Source: Flavobacteriales bacterium UBA974 (GTDB lineage: Bacteria; Bacteroidota; Bacteroidia; Flavobacteriales_D; Sanyastnellaceae). Taken from it: DNA of 64,000 bases. The notes beneath the pieces were generated by a model. That model was not told the DNA's origin. It ran no database searches and was given only the letters and a program-made list of their open reading frames with translations. A program made the translations under genes and the position numbers. Below are positions 1-9,351 of this stretch, piece after piece (the stretch's first letter is position 1; the number at the start of each line of letters is the position of its first letter). The stretch is taken from positions 1 through 64,000 of the forward strand of contig DBBW01000024.1 of the NCBI GenBank assembly GCA_002292405.1, given 5' to 3'.

Positions 1-2169
1 TGCAAGGGCCATAAAGTAGTAAGTGCGGTAGTTTACCAGCTTATTGTCACCTTGTGCAAAAACATCTGTAGTCACTCTAAAACTGTGAGAAACTCCTTCA
101 TTTTGTCCGTTTGCCATAAGATTCGGTACAGAAACCCCCATCACGGCATCAAAGGTGTAATTCACAACATGATCAACTTCGTTAGAGAGGTCACATTGAA
201 AAATAAGCCTAGCTTTTGCCACGTCAGATAAGTCTGAAGGCGAAACTGCACCATCTGCGAGTTGGTAGATTTGATATCCCTCGAAAACATAGGATCTATT
301 CAGATCTGAAAGCAGAGAGCCATCCTCTAATTCTTTCGGAATCGATGGATCTATCGCTGTATATTCTTCGTGGAAGTTGTTTGAGATTGCATTCTCATTT
401 GTAAGGTATAAAATCAACTCATTCTCCAATTCTTGGATACTAACATCAGGCGCATCAGGTCCGCTCACAATTTCAAAGCAGTTGTCGAAAAGCGACTGTG
501 CCTTATCATCGGCAAGACGAAGGAGTTTTACACTTTCGAATGGTTCACCCCCACCTGCACGCGCATACAACATCCCAACGGTGATGTTGTTGTAATCACC
601 GGGCTCAAGTGTGAATGGTCCTGCAGATTGAAGGAATAGCCTATCTCCAGCTGGGTTTCCTGTTTCGTACTCTGACCACTCTTCAACATCTATACCTCCT
701 GTTCCCCAATTGTACGGATCGGTGTCACTTGGAAACATATAATCTGCAGAAATATTTAATTGGGCTCCCGTAGAAGCACTAATCCCATCACCTCCGTAAG
801 CCATTCGTTGGCCATTTTTCCAAAAACCCCTCATATAGTTATAGTAATGAGTCGAAGTTGTAGGCTGTCCATTGTTTCCATAATTCCAGTTATAGTATAA
901 AAATTTACGCATCCCATAGCGCTCATTATCAACTACTCCATCACCGTAGCCGATACCAATTCCTTCGTAAGGGATCCCTAATGAATCTATGGCATCTGTA
1001 AATACATCCGTTAATGGATTATCTACTCCATCGGCATCTTGATATGGCCCCTCGAAAAAGTCTACCCCCATGGCTGGAGGATTTAAACCATATCCGATTG
1101 AATAACCTGTTGCCTCATCGAATTGATCTCCATTGTATGAGTATCCAAGTCCTCTTTCCACATCGCATCCCACATAGTCATCAACGTGTCCACCTAAATC
1201 TGAATCAACCCACTGAGCAAAATATGTTTCAGTAAGTGTTTGTGTACCTTGGTTGATGAGTACATAGTTGTAGAAGGTCATGTTATTTACCTCATCATTC
1301 GTTGAGAATACGAAAGCTTGCGCGCGGATTTCCATACCGATAGGTTCACCTTGTGACTCAGAGTGAACATTCCCCTTATCGTTAAAAATCCAGTAGTAGG
1401 TTTGGTCTCCATAAAGAGGAACTACATCTTCACGGCGACGCTGAGAACAGTCAATTTGTTGGAGAAAATCATACCACGGATAATCGCCATTTCCTGGATC
1501 ATAGATTCCATTTTCATTGTAGTCCAAGAATGGACTTAAGTAAAAGTCTTGACCAAGCGCAGGATTTCCGTGAGCTGGGTATTCATAGAAATATGGAGGA
1601 ATTACATAGCCTTCAGGGAAATCGGTTTCGAGAGTACCTTCAGCATCCGCATCGAAATATTGGCGATGCCGCATTGCATCTGCTCTGTAGGTGATCGTAA
1701 AATGGTCGTACTGTTGGCAGGTTGACTCTGACACCTCTGCTTCTCCAGTATTTGTGAGTGGTCCTGGCCAAAAATCATTTCCGGAATTTCTGTATTTAAC
1801 CGCAGCTAGTTTAAGCTGTTGATCTGGAGAAATACCTCCGAGCCAAAGGGCTCCACCATAAACAACAGAAACTCCTTCATCCTTAGGCACGTAATGAGCC
1901 CCTTTATCAATCGCTCTATCGTACCAAAGAGTCCCTCCATTTTCTATTAATGCCCTTACATTATTCCATTCCAAATCCCTGAGTGCTGTTGCTGGGGCAC
2001 AGGCCTCCGCTTTCGCTTGGGCTCTGTCTATATCCGGGTTAACAGGAATAGGGAGACCCTTTTGCATTTTTATCGTAGGAGTAGATTGAGAACTTTGGGC
2101 CAAAGGTTTTGTTACAAACGAAAAGACGAGAAAAATAGTAAGAAAATGTAGGATGTAAAAAGTTCGCAT
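1..2169 (-). CDS. Large secreted protein, N-terminal 723 codons (C-terminus outside window)
   Basis: The frame is open from an ATG at 2169 to the first base of the window, so the 3' end is missing. The first 25 residues are a signal peptide (MRTFYILHFL start, hydrophobic core, LAQ cleavage region). The mature part begins with WNNVRALIENGGTLWYDR and is rich in Gly, Tyr, Asp and Asn. It contains repeated stretches such as YYNYMRGFWKNGQRMAYGG and GPFTLEPGDYNNITVGMLYA. This is the style of very large Bacteroidota surface proteins that carry a T9SS sorting domain at the far C-terminus, but that end cannot be seen. No enzyme motif was recognised and the function is unknown. Export by the SprA system encoded in this window is an inference. 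Confidence 0.8.
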   Translation of the reverse strand, partial: MRTFYILHFLTIFLVFSFVTKPLAQSSQSTPTIKMQKGLPIPVNPDIDRAQAKAEACAPATALRDLEWNNVRALIENGGTLWYDRAIDKGAHYVPKDEGVSVVYGGALWLGGISPDQQLKLAAVKYRNSGNDFWPGPLTNTGEAEVSESTCQQYDHFTITYRADAMRHRQYFDADAEGTLETDFPEGYVIPPYFYEYPAHGNPALGQDFYLSPFLDYNENGIYDPGNGDYPWYDFLQQIDCSQRRREDVVPLYGDQTYYWIFNDKGNVHSESQGEPIGMEIRAQAFVFSTNDEVNNMTFYNYVLINQGTQTLTETYFAQWVDSDLGGHVDDYVGCDVERGLGYSYNGDQFDEATGYSIGYGLNPPAMGVDFFEGPYQDADGVDNPLTDVFTDAIDSLGIPYEGIGIGYGDGVVDNERYGMRKFLYYNWNYGNNGQPTTSTHYYNYMRGFWKNGQRMAYGGDGISASTGAQLNISADYMFPSDTDPYNWGTGGIDVEEWSEYETGNPAGDRLFLQSAGPFTLEPGDYNNITVGMLYARAGGGEPFESVKLLRLADDKAQSLFDNCFEIVSGPDAPDVSIQELENELILYLTNENAISNNFHEEYTAIDPSIPKELEDGSLLSDLNRSYVFEGYQIYQLADGAVSPSDLSDVAKARLIFQCDLSNEVDHVVNYTFDAVMGVSVPNLMANGQNEGVSHSFRVTTDVFAQGDNKLVNYRTYYFMALA

Positions 2170-2225
2170 TTTGTTGTTCTTCAGCTTGTGAATATACAAC
2201 TTTGTTTGCACAAGATTCAACTTAC

Positions 2226-5200
2226 TTAAACAATAGGAATTAGTTGTGTTGGATCAGTGTATATAATCCAACCTTTTACTTCTGATTTTTCGATATCTTC
2301 AAGTAAACTAACATACTCACGAACTTGTTTCTCATGTGACACCCCCCCTGATTGTGTCGTTTTATAGTCTATAACATGCCATACATCATCGATCATAACG
2401 ATCCGATCAGGTCTTAAAATTTTCCCTGATTTATCCACAAAATCAACCTCTACCTCTACGTGAATTCCCGGCTGAAAAAACATCTTAGCAGACTCTAAAT
2501 CCATCACCCCTTGAACCCGTTCAATAATTTTATATCTGTCCTTTTCTGAAAATCTCAAACTTGACTCGAGGGAGTATTTTACATTTTTCCAATTGTCTAG
2601 GTTAACTATTTTTTCTAATATCTCATGAACATGATAACCTAGCTGCAATGCATCTAATCCGTCGGGGATGACCTCCTCTCCTTCACTTGGTGGAACCGTC
2701 ACAAGATGATTAACAGTCTCCCCTGTGGATAGACTGCTGAGTTTAATGTGATTTATCTCATCAACTTTATCCTCGCTAACAAGAGCTTGTCCAGGATCGC
2801 TTTCTGTTAACTTTCCACAAACGACGCCCCCTCCTTTAACACCTTCTAAAGACTTCACAATCAACTCACCAACGGACTTGACTTTACTTCTATCAAAATC
2901 CTCCTTTTCCAATTCTATAATAATATCTAACCTTTCAACAGGCCTTGTAAAGGCGACATACGCAACATTTACCGAATCTAGAATCACTCGATTAACTTCT
3001 TCAACTCTTTGGTCTTCTACAGCAGTATTTATCATATCATAGTTCTCAAGCATAGCGGCATTTAAAGGCATATTCGTTTCCTCATTAAGTTCAACGGGGA
3101 TTACACCTCTAAATTTCGTGTAGTCTTTTACAGTTAAGAGAACCATCGTCACCTTAAAGGCAAGTCCCTTGGCCTTATGAACAGTCATAATATTGACAGC
3201 ATCCGAAGTAGAGGTGGTTATCACACTCCTTTCTTTCCCTTTCGCATCCCAAAGTCTTAAAAATCCGTGAAGGCCACTCTCTTCAGAACCAGAAACTTCT
3301 CTCGCTAGCTCTAAAATACCTTCTGTATAGGCTGGGAATTTGGTTGTAATACTCATCTGCTTACACACATGCCCTAAAAATGCCACTAAAGGTTCCGACG
3401 ATTTTTCAATTGCCTTTAAATTAGGGAAAAGCTCATGCAACATACCGTGGGTATCTAAATTGCCAATTGACGTTTTGTGCCCATTCACTGTGCTAGATTC
3501 TACTTTCTTTATGGTCACATATTTTTCTAAAAAATATGCCTCATCCACAGCTTTCTGTGGGTTGTCCTTTTCATGATTCGATAGAGCAGCCACACACTGT
3601 AAAATAGTCGTACCTAACCTATTGTCTTTAGGCCTCAAAAGCCACCTTACCAATGCAACGACTGCCAATGGCCCTGGATGTCTTCCCAAATGCAAAGACT
3701 CCTCGGTCATCGGTTTAAATTCTGTTTTCAGAAGTTCTTGAGCAATCATAGCACCTTCACGATTCGTCCTGACAAGAATAGTAATATCTCCTGGCTTAAA
3801 GCCTTGACCTACATAATCCCTTAGCCTTCTTATAATAACCTCTATATGCTTATTTCTCCTCTCTTTAACTGTAGCTTCAATTACCAACTCCAAATTTACA
3901 GCTCCAGGAAACTCCTTTATTGGGTTTTGTTGTTGCTCATCATACACCTTCTTTAATGTATCGGGCAAATGTTTAGATAATTCATGAAACAAGCTGTTAT
4001 TCCAATTCACAATTTCAAAACCCGACCTGTAATTATCCCTTAAATCTTTTTCATGATGAAAATAGTGATTAGATAAAGACGTTTGAGCATCTTCTAACGC
4101 TATTCCTAAATCATCACCTTGTAAATTCGGGAGATCCATGAGTTGTTTATAATCTCCATTTCTCCATCTATAAATAGCCTGCTTACTATCTCCTACCACA
4201 AGTGTTTTATGATCTGAGCCCACAGCGTGATCGTAAAGAACAACAAGGTTGTGCCACTGTGTAATTGAAGTGTCTTGAAACTCGTCCATAAATATGTGGG
4301 CATATCTATTGCCAAGTCTTTCATAGATAAATGGGGCGGGATTGTTACGCACAATTTGAGCAATCATATTGTGCATCGAATCAAAAGTCCGAATGTTGTT
4401 TTCTGTTTGGACTTTTAAAATTTCTTTATGAAGCTCTGAAAGGGTCCCCATTAAATCTAAGCGCTTCCCCAATTTTTTTGCCAAAAGATACCTTTTGCCA
4501 TTGTCCGTCTCAGGCAGCATCTCTATGGCAGCTAGAAAAACCGGCATTAAATACCCCCCTAATTCTTGTGCCTTCAACACCAAATCATTCGGAGAATTTT
4601 TCCTAATCATCGACTCAGGATTAGTTAGATGCTCACGAATTGTCACTTTCAACTCTTTGATTCTACCAGAGCTAAAGCTTCTTAGATTTTTAGGGACTCT
4701 ACCTGCTGAGAAATCTGAATCTTCCATACATAGCTCATCTATTTTAACGAGAGCAGCTATTGATTTTTCTTTCAATAAATTCTCTGCAAGGGAGGTGGTT
4801 TTTTTTAACTCTCTTGAAATTTCTTTAAACTTCTCAGGAGAAATATCTTTGAAAGAATCTACTACCTTTCTCATGTTTTCTTTAACAGCAGCAATCCCTA
4901 ATTCATTGAGAGGCCTTCTCACCCGGTAATCCTTATCTTCTTCAATCTGTAGATTAGCGAAGCCCTCTAAAAGCCCAGTTATGGCCTCATTCCCTTTGAC
5001 TCCTACCCTTTCTAGAAGGCTAGTCACCGCATCATCAATGACTTGGTCTGAATTTAACTCTATCCTAAAATCCTGTTCTAGGGCCAAATCTCGAGCGAAA
5101 GTTCTCACCAAACGATTGACAAAACTATCGATCGTCATAACAGAAATATCACTATATCTGTGAAGCATCTCTCTTTGCAGAGACTTTGCTCTTGCGATCA

Positions 5201-5465
5201 GCACTTCCTCGCTGAGTTCTAAATTCTTTTTAAGTTCAGATAACTTATCTCCCCCTCCGTCGGCGAGATGCTTTAGATCTTCTAAAATCCTTTCCTTCAT
5301 TTCCGCCGCTGCCTTATTCGTGAAGGTGAGAGCAAGTATTTTGCCAAAGGCCCTTTTGTCGCCATCATATAAAGCACATTCTAAATACCTTAAAACAAGA
5401 CGATAGGTTTTTCCAGATCCGGCTGAAGCCCTAACTACTTCAAACCTCTTAGATGATGCTTCCAT
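2226..5465 (-). CDS. addA: UvrD-family helicase with C-terminal PD-(D/E)XK nuclease, AddA/RecB-like
   Basis: This 1079-residue protein is the ATP-dependent helicase-nuclease subunit that resects double-strand breaks for RecA-dependent repair. The superfamily 1 helicase motifs are in order: Walker A ASAGSGKT at residues 13-20, FMDEFQDT near 393, GDSKQAIYRWRNGD shortly after, VHKAKGLAF near the middle-to-late part, and VAFTRPVERL. The C-terminus carries a RecB-type nuclease with RPDRI, HVIDYKT near residue 1035 and a following Gln (KQVREYV). All catalytic residues look intact. Its AddB-like partner is on the plus strand at 9352, not next to it. The ATG at 5465 sits directly before the Walker A segment, as is usual for the family. 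Orthology to AddA rather than RecB follows from the presence of AddB and no visible RecC. Confidence 0.88.
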   Translation of the reverse strand: MEASSKRFEVVRASAGSGKTYRLVLRYLECALYDGDKRAFGKILALTFTNKAAAEMKERILEDLKHLADGGGDKLSELKKNLELSEEVLIARAKSLQREMLHRYSDISVMTIDSFVNRLVRTFARDLALEQDFRIELNSDQVIDDAVTSLLERVGVKGNEAITGLLEGFANLQIEEDKDYRVRRPLNELGIAAVKENMRKVVDSFKDISPEKFKEISRELKKTTSLAENLLKEKSIAALVKIDELCMEDSDFSAGRVPKNLRSFSSGRIKELKVTIREHLTNPESMIRKNSPNDLVLKAQELGGYLMPVFLAAIEMLPETDNGKRYLLAKKLGKRLDLMGTLSELHKEILKVQTENNIRTFDSMHNMIAQIVRNNPAPFIYERLGNRYAHIFMDEFQDTSITQWHNLVVLYDHAVGSDHKTLVVGDSKQAIYRWRNGDYKQLMDLPNLQGDDLGIALEDAQTSLSNHYFHHEKDLRDNYRSGFEIVNWNNSLFHELSKHLPDTLKKVYDEQQQNPIKEFPGAVNLELVIEATVKERRNKHIEVIIRRLRDYVGQGFKPGDITILVRTNREGAMIAQELLKTEFKPMTEESLHLGRHPGPLAVVALVRWLLRPKDNRLGTTILQCVAALSNHEKDNPQKAVDEAYFLEKYVTIKKVESSTVNGHKTSIGNLDTHGMLHELFPNLKAIEKSSEPLVAFLGHVCKQMSITTKFPAYTEGILELAREVSGSEESGLHGFLRLWDAKGKERSVITTSTSDAVNIMTVHKAKGLAFKVTMVLLTVKDYTKFRGVIPVELNEETNMPLNAAMLENYDMINTAVEDQRVEEVNRVILDSVNVAYVAFTRPVERLDIIIELEKEDFDRSKVKSVGELIVKSLEGVKGGGVVCGKLTESDPGQALVSEDKVDEINHIKLSSLSTGETVNHLVTVPPSEGEEVIPDGLDALQLGYHVHEILEKIVNLDNWKNVKYSLESSLRFSEKDRYKIIERVQGVMDLESAKMFFQPGIHVEVEVDFVDKSGKILRPDRIVMIDDVWHVIDYKTTQSGGVSHEKQVREYVSLLEDIEKSEVKGWIIYTDPTQLIPIV

Positions 5466-5543
5466 TTTCAGTCCTATAAATTACAACTTTTTTTGAGATA
5501 AATAACATTAAATGATGCAACTATTTTTAATATTTGTAGTTAT

Positions 5544-6317
5544 ATGAATATGCAAGCATTTACAAACAGAGTAATCGTAACATTAACTTTTCTCGCCGTA
5601 CTTCTTACTTTAGGATGTAGAGAAAATAATGAAAGTGGAACAATTAACCTCAACACGACCCTTTCTTGGCACGGCGTAGAATTATCTATCGGAGATACTG
5701 TTTATGATTCCATGAATCGACCTGTAAGGCCCGAAAAATTGTATTGTTACGTCAGCAATATTTCATTGCGAAATGACGAAGGAGAATGGGTCAACTCATC
5801 TTCAATATCCAGATTAGACTTTATCCCATTTTCCGCAAATGCAACTGGTGAGTTTATTTCAAAAAAATTACGTTGTTCTGATATGTTTAACGCAATTAAG
5901 TTTAATGTCGGGGTTCCTTCAGAATTAAATCAAGGTGTTGATCCCACATCCTACCCTAATAGCCACCCTTTAAGCGTCTCAGGTTCGGCTGGAATGCGCT
6001 GGGACATGAACAACAGTTACTTTTTTGTAAAATTTGAAGGTAAATTGGCTGAGGAAGAAGGCGGATTAATCGAGATTCCTTTTGCCTTACATCCTGCAAC
6101 AGATCCTCTTAACAGAACTGTCGTAATAGAAACGAATGCGTTTTCTTTTCACGCAAATGATGACTTAGAATTCCAATTTGATTTAGATCTTGGACTCGCG
6201 CTTGAAGGTAGTGCGGGAGATATCGATCTAAGTCAAGTGGGGCATTCTATGGGTGAGGTGCCTAAAGCAATCATGTTTATGGACAATCTGACAACATCAT
6301 GGACTTTAGCAGAATAA
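5544..6317 (+). CDS. MbnP-family lipoprotein, probable copper-binding partner of the di-heme enzyme
   Basis: A 257-residue exported lipoprotein with a signal peptide ending in the lipobox LTLGC (Cys25). The segment TLSWHGVELSIGDTVYDS followed by EKLYCYVSNISL is typical of the MbnP-like domain, as are GMRWDMNNSYFFVKFEG (about 150-166) and the C-terminal SWTL. In Methylosinus, MbnP binds copper and a Trp is oxidised by its partner MbnH; four Trp (42, 82, 153, 253) are available here. The next gene, 4 nt downstream, encodes an MbnH-like di-heme protein, so the two form one operon. No methanobactin gene is visible. A second in-frame ATG lies two codons downstream. Family assignment is from recalled motifs; copper binding is inferred. 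Confidence 0.75.
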   Translation: MNMQAFTNRVIVTLTFLAVLLTLGCRENNESGTINLNTTLSWHGVELSIGDTVYDSMNRPVRPEKLYCYVSNISLRNDEGEWVNSSSISRLDFIPFSANATGEFISKKLRCSDMFNAIKFNVGVPSELNQGVDPTSYPNSHPLSVSGSAGMRWDMNNSYFFVKFEGKLAEEEGGLIEIPFALHPATDPLNRTVVIETNAFSFHANDDLEFQFDLDLGLALEGSAGDIDLSQVGHSMGEVPKAIMFMDNLTTSWTLAE

Positions 6318-6321
6318 AACG

Positions 6322-7431
6322 ATGAATTCAAATAGACTGTCTCGAATCACAGTCAGTGGATTTTTGATTTTCATAGCCGTTTCTTCTGGATGTGATTGTG
6401 GAAACAACCCCGCTTGGGAACCCACGTCATATACGATCGAGATTCCAGCTTTTTTCCCTCCGATGGATATCCCTGCAGACAATGCAATGACAGAAGAAGG
6501 GATTAAATTAGGGAGATTGCTGTTTTGGGAAAAATCCCTGTCGCTAGATCACTCTATATCTTGTGGTAGTTGTCATGCTCCTACCTCTAATTTTTCTGAC
6601 CCCAACCAATTTAGCTCAGGTGTTAATGGCACTTTAGGTAGTCGAAATGCAAGTGTAATTATTAACCTAGGTTGGTCGTCGTCATTCTTTTGGGATGGAA
6701 GAGCGATGACCTTAGAAGATCAAATCCGCGATCCTGTCGAGCACCCCCTTGAAATGAATGTTGCTTGGGACGTTGTTGTGGATAGGTTGATGAATGATGA
6801 TTTTAGTGAGCTTGACTATCCACAAATGTTTTTTGACGCTTTTGGCACAGAAATAATTACCGAAGATTTAACAGTAAAAGCTATAGCTCAATTTATAAGG
6901 ACAATGATTAGTGCGAATAGCAAGTTTGACAAATGGAGGCGTGGTGAAACAGATTTAAGTGATATAGAATACCTCGGATATCAACTGTTCCTCAAAGAAG
7001 GTGGAGATCCCGAGATAAATCCAGGTGGAGAATTCGGAGCTGATTGTTTTCACTGCCATGGAGAAGCGGGCCTTCAATTTTCAGATTACCTTTTTCACAA
7101 CAATGGTTTAGACCCATCATTTGAGAATGACCCTGGAAGGGTCAACGTAACTGGTTTTGTCTTAGATTCTGGGCTTTTCAAAACCCCAACGCTCAGAAAT
7201 GTCGCTTTAAGCGCACCATATATGCATGATGGAAGGTTTAATTCTCTCGAAGAGGTTGTAAACCACTATAATAGCGGTGGTGTTAGCTCATCAACAATTG
7301 ACACCTTTATGAAATACACAACTGGTGGATTAGAACTGGCGCCTCAACAAAAAGAAGCTCTTATCGCATTTTTGAATGCGCTTACAGACACTACCTTTAT
7401 ACAAAACCCCGATTTCAGCAATCCGCACTAA
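6322..7431 (+). CDS. Di-heme cytochrome c peroxidase-like protein, MauG/MbnH type
   Basis: A 369-residue lipoprotein (lipobox SSGC, Cys24) with two CxxCH haem sites: CGSCH at 81-85 and CFHCH at 242-246. Between and after them are the conserved peroxidase/MauG segments FFWDGRAMTLEDQIRDPVEHP (from about 122), FKTPTLRNVALSAPYMHDG (286-304) and LEEVVNHYNSGG. Members either reduce peroxide or use bis-Fe(IV) chemistry to oxidise a partner protein. Because the preceding gene is an MbnP-like protein with a 4-nt gap, oxidation of that partner is more likely than simple peroxide removal. It should sit at the periplasmic face of a membrane. It could still be an ordinary peroxidase. Confidence 0.85.
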   Translation: MNSNRLSRITVSGFLIFIAVSSGCDCGNNPAWEPTSYTIEIPAFFPPMDIPADNAMTEEGIKLGRLLFWEKSLSLDHSISCGSCHAPTSNFSDPNQFSSGVNGTLGSRNASVIINLGWSSSFFWDGRAMTLEDQIRDPVEHPLEMNVAWDVVVDRLMNDDFSELDYPQMFFDAFGTEIITEDLTVKAIAQFIRTMISANSKFDKWRRGETDLSDIEYLGYQLFLKEGGDPEINPGGEFGADCFHCHGEAGLQFSDYLFHNNGLDPSFENDPGRVNVTGFVLDSGLFKTPTLRNVALSAPYMHDGRFNSLEEVVNHYNSGGVSSSTIDTFMKYTTGGLELAPQQKEALIAFLNALTDTTFIQNPDFSNPH

Positions 7432-7589
7432 ACTGTTCTAACCTCCATTTTGTTTTTATAAAACGTAACCTAAAGTCCGTTAGACTCTTAATAAAGGTCA
7501 TGTATAGTTATTAAACATTTCGTCACTCGACCCTAATTATGTTGTTAACGTTTACGCTAACACTTGCGTACAATATTAGATCTGACTTT

Positions 7590-8621
7590 TCAGGATTTAC
7601 CAATCGAGATTTGATTCACTTCAGGTTCTAGTTGGATATTGTATTTTTCCTTCACAGATTGCATGATGTCTTCTGCTAAAGCCCAAAGCTCCTTTCCTGT
7701 AGCTCCTCCATTATTCACTAGCACCAGAGCTTGGTGCTCGTGCACTCCGTGAGTTCCCCTATCGTGACCTCTCCAGCCAGAAGTGTCGATAAGCCAGCCA
7801 GCCGCTAACTTCACCACCTCTCCATCTATAGGATAATTAGGTATTTCAGGGTATACTGCTTTAAGCTTGTTAAAATCTTCTTTTTTTACAATTGGGTTTT
7901 TAAAGAAAGAACCTGCATTTCCTATAACATCAGGGTTAGGTAACTTAGAGTTTCTTATCTTAATTACAGCTTTCGCAACATCAAGATGAGTTAGATCTAT
8001 CTTATTGATTTCGGAAATCTCATCCTCAATTGCCCCATAGCTAGTTCTAAGAGGAGATTCGCGATCAAGATTATATGCAACTCTAACTATTATCCACTCT
8101 CCCTTTAACTCACTTTTAAAAACAGACTCTCTATAACCAAGTTTACATTCCTTGAGATTAAATCGCTTTAGCTGACCCGTTTTAATTTCTATCGCCTCTA
8201 ACCATGAGAAGACATCTTTAAGCTCAACTCCATAAGCTCCAATGTTCTGCATGGGGCTAGCTCCAACACAACCAGGGATTAAAGCTAAGTTTTCAAGGCC
8301 ACCCCAACCATTGGCTAAAGACTTTAATACGAATTCATGCCAATCCTCTCCGGCCTCTACCACAACTTCAAGCCTTCTTCCATCATCGCTTGATACATCT
8401 ACTCCTTTGCTGTTCATCTTAATTACTAAACCTTCAAAGTCATTGTGAAAAAGCATATTGCTTCCTCCACCAAGTATTAAAATTTCTAAATTATTGTTTT
8501 GGGCATATCGCAGGGCTTCCCTGATATCATCGTCTTTCTCAACTTCAACATAGTGACTCGCAAAAGCAGGTACATGAAAAGTTAAGGAAGAAGTTAAATC
8601 TACTTGAGTTTCTACTTTCAA
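7590..8621 (-). CDS. murB: UDP-N-acetylenolpyruvoylglucosamine reductase
   Basis: A 343-residue cytoplasmic flavoenzyme for the second committed step of peptidoglycan precursor synthesis, the NADPH-dependent reduction of UDP-GlcNAc-enolpyruvate to UDP-MurNAc. The FAD-binding motif GGGSNMLF is near residues 52-59. NIGAYGVELKDVF and GNAGSFFKNP, which carry the substrate and catalytic Ser region, are both present, and the C-terminus PEVNQIS is typical of the E. coli-like type. The start is a TTG at 8621: an in-frame stop lies immediately upstream and the family N-terminus (here LTSSLTFHVPAFA) follows 8 residues later. A 14-bp palindrome lies just upstream at 8638-8651. Confidence 0.95.
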   Translation of the reverse strand: MKVETQVDLTSSLTFHVPAFASHYVEVEKDDDIREALRYAQNNNLEILILGGGSNMLFHNDFEGLVIKMNSKGVDVSSDDGRRLEVVVEAGEDWHEFVLKSLANGWGGLENLALIPGCVGASPMQNIGAYGVELKDVFSWLEAIEIKTGQLKRFNLKECKLGYRESVFKSELKGEWIIVRVAYNLDRESPLRTSYGAIEDEISEINKIDLTHLDVAKAVIKIRNSKLPNPDVIGNAGSFFKNPIVKKEDFNKLKAVYPEIPNYPIDGEVVKLAAGWLIDTSGWRGHDRGTHGVHEHQALVLVNNGGATGKELWALAEDIMQSVKEKYNIQLEPEVNQISIGKS

Positions 8622-8637
8622 TCAATTGATCTTATTC

Positions 8638-8651
8638 TTGGTTTAAACCAA
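8638..8651. promoter_or_regulatory. 14-bp perfect palindrome upstream of murB
   Basis: TTGGTTTAAACCAA is a perfect dyad 17 to 30 bases before the murB TTG start. On the minus strand it overlaps a near-consensus -7 box, CACCTTTG (8649-8656, one mismatch to TAnnTTTG). An outer inverted pair ATTCTTGG (8634-8641) and CCAAGAAT (8664-8671) surrounds the region. This layout suits an operator for a dimeric repressor, but no regulator can be named. Confidence 0.35.
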
Positions 8652-8778
8652 AGGTGTGCCACTCCAAGAATGCATGGAGTCTTAAACATTAATGAAAAAA
8701 TCTGTTAGAGTTGGGTAAATATTGTCATTTTTCCAATCTAAATGATGGCTAAAGCTACAATACAAATGATAAAAATAA

Positions 8779-8786
8779 TACCTTTG
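8779..8786 (+). promoter_or_regulatory. -7 promoter box TACCTTTG of the TPR-addB unit
   Basis: An exact match to the Bacteroidota TAnnTTTG -7 element, ending 4 nt before the GTG at 8791. Transcription would begin at or next to the start codon. No clear TTG -33 element is seen at the usual distance. Confidence 0.6.
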
Positions 8787-8790
8787 CGTC

Positions 8791-9351
8791 GTGACATTAG
8801 AAAAAACAAATCTTAAAATAAAAGAGCGGGCACTCGCTTTAATGGAGTCCCAGAGTTGGAAAGATGCACTCGAAAAATGGGAGGTTTGGTTTCGTGAAAC
8901 TCCAAACGCTAATGCTGACGCTAATGCTTTGCACGATAGAGCTATCTGCAAATTCCACCTATCTGATACTGTTTCAGCGATAAAGGATCTTGACTCCGCC
9001 GCTGAATTACAGCCAGAATATGGATACCGATTCTCTTCACGTGCCTGGATGAAGCAAGCGAATGGAGACACCGATGGTGCGATATCTGATTATAAAATCG
9101 CAATCGAGCTTGAACCAGATGATGTCGTGAACCAAAATAACCTCGGTATTCTAGAAGAGTCAAAAGGGTATAAAAGTCAAGCGAATAAGCGGTTTAAAAT
9201 TGCTGATGGTGCAAGTAAAATGACCGTAGATAAAACGGAAGACCATGACACAAAAACAATTCTTAGCGAAATGAAAAGTGTTTATAAGAGTAAAGAATCT
9301 CTGAAAAATTGGTTAAAATTCATTCTAAATGGGTTTACCTTAAAGGACTGA
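8791..9351 (+). CDS. Tetratricopeptide repeat protein
   Basis: A 186-residue soluble protein with no signal peptide. At least two to three TPR-like helix pairs are visible: ALALMESQSWKDALEKWEVW, HDRAICKFHLSDTVSAIKDL, then SSRAWMKQANGDTDGAISDY and NNLGILEESKGYKSQANKRF. The C-terminal 45 residues are Lys-rich and helical. It is a likely protein-binding adaptor. The stop codon TGA is followed directly by the ATG of the AddB-like gene, so the two are co-transcribed and a role linked to that nuclease is possible. The GTG start lies 4 nt after a -7 box, implying a leaderless message; the alternative is ATG at 8842, which would remove 17 residues. Confidence 0.8.
   Translation: MTLEKTNLKIKERALALMESQSWKDALEKWEVWFRETPNANADANALHDRAICKFHLSDTVSAIKDLDSAAELQPEYGYRFSSRAWMKQANGDTDGAISDYKIAIELEPDDVVNQNNLGILEESKGYKSQANKRFKIADGASKMTVDKTEDHDTKTILSEMKSVYKSKESLKNWLKFILNGFTLKD

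Noticed and set aside
4495-4929. 144-residue plus-strand open frame inside addA
   Set aside because: Fully antisense to conserved helicase coding; no recognisable domain.
7432-7589. Possible RNA gene or terminator between the di-haem gene and murB
   Set aside because: Only a weak imperfect hairpin (about 7543-7560) with no T-tract was seen; nothing can be named.
8682-9071. 129-residue minus-strand open frame
   Set aside because: Antisense to the TPR gene, which has promoter and repeat support.
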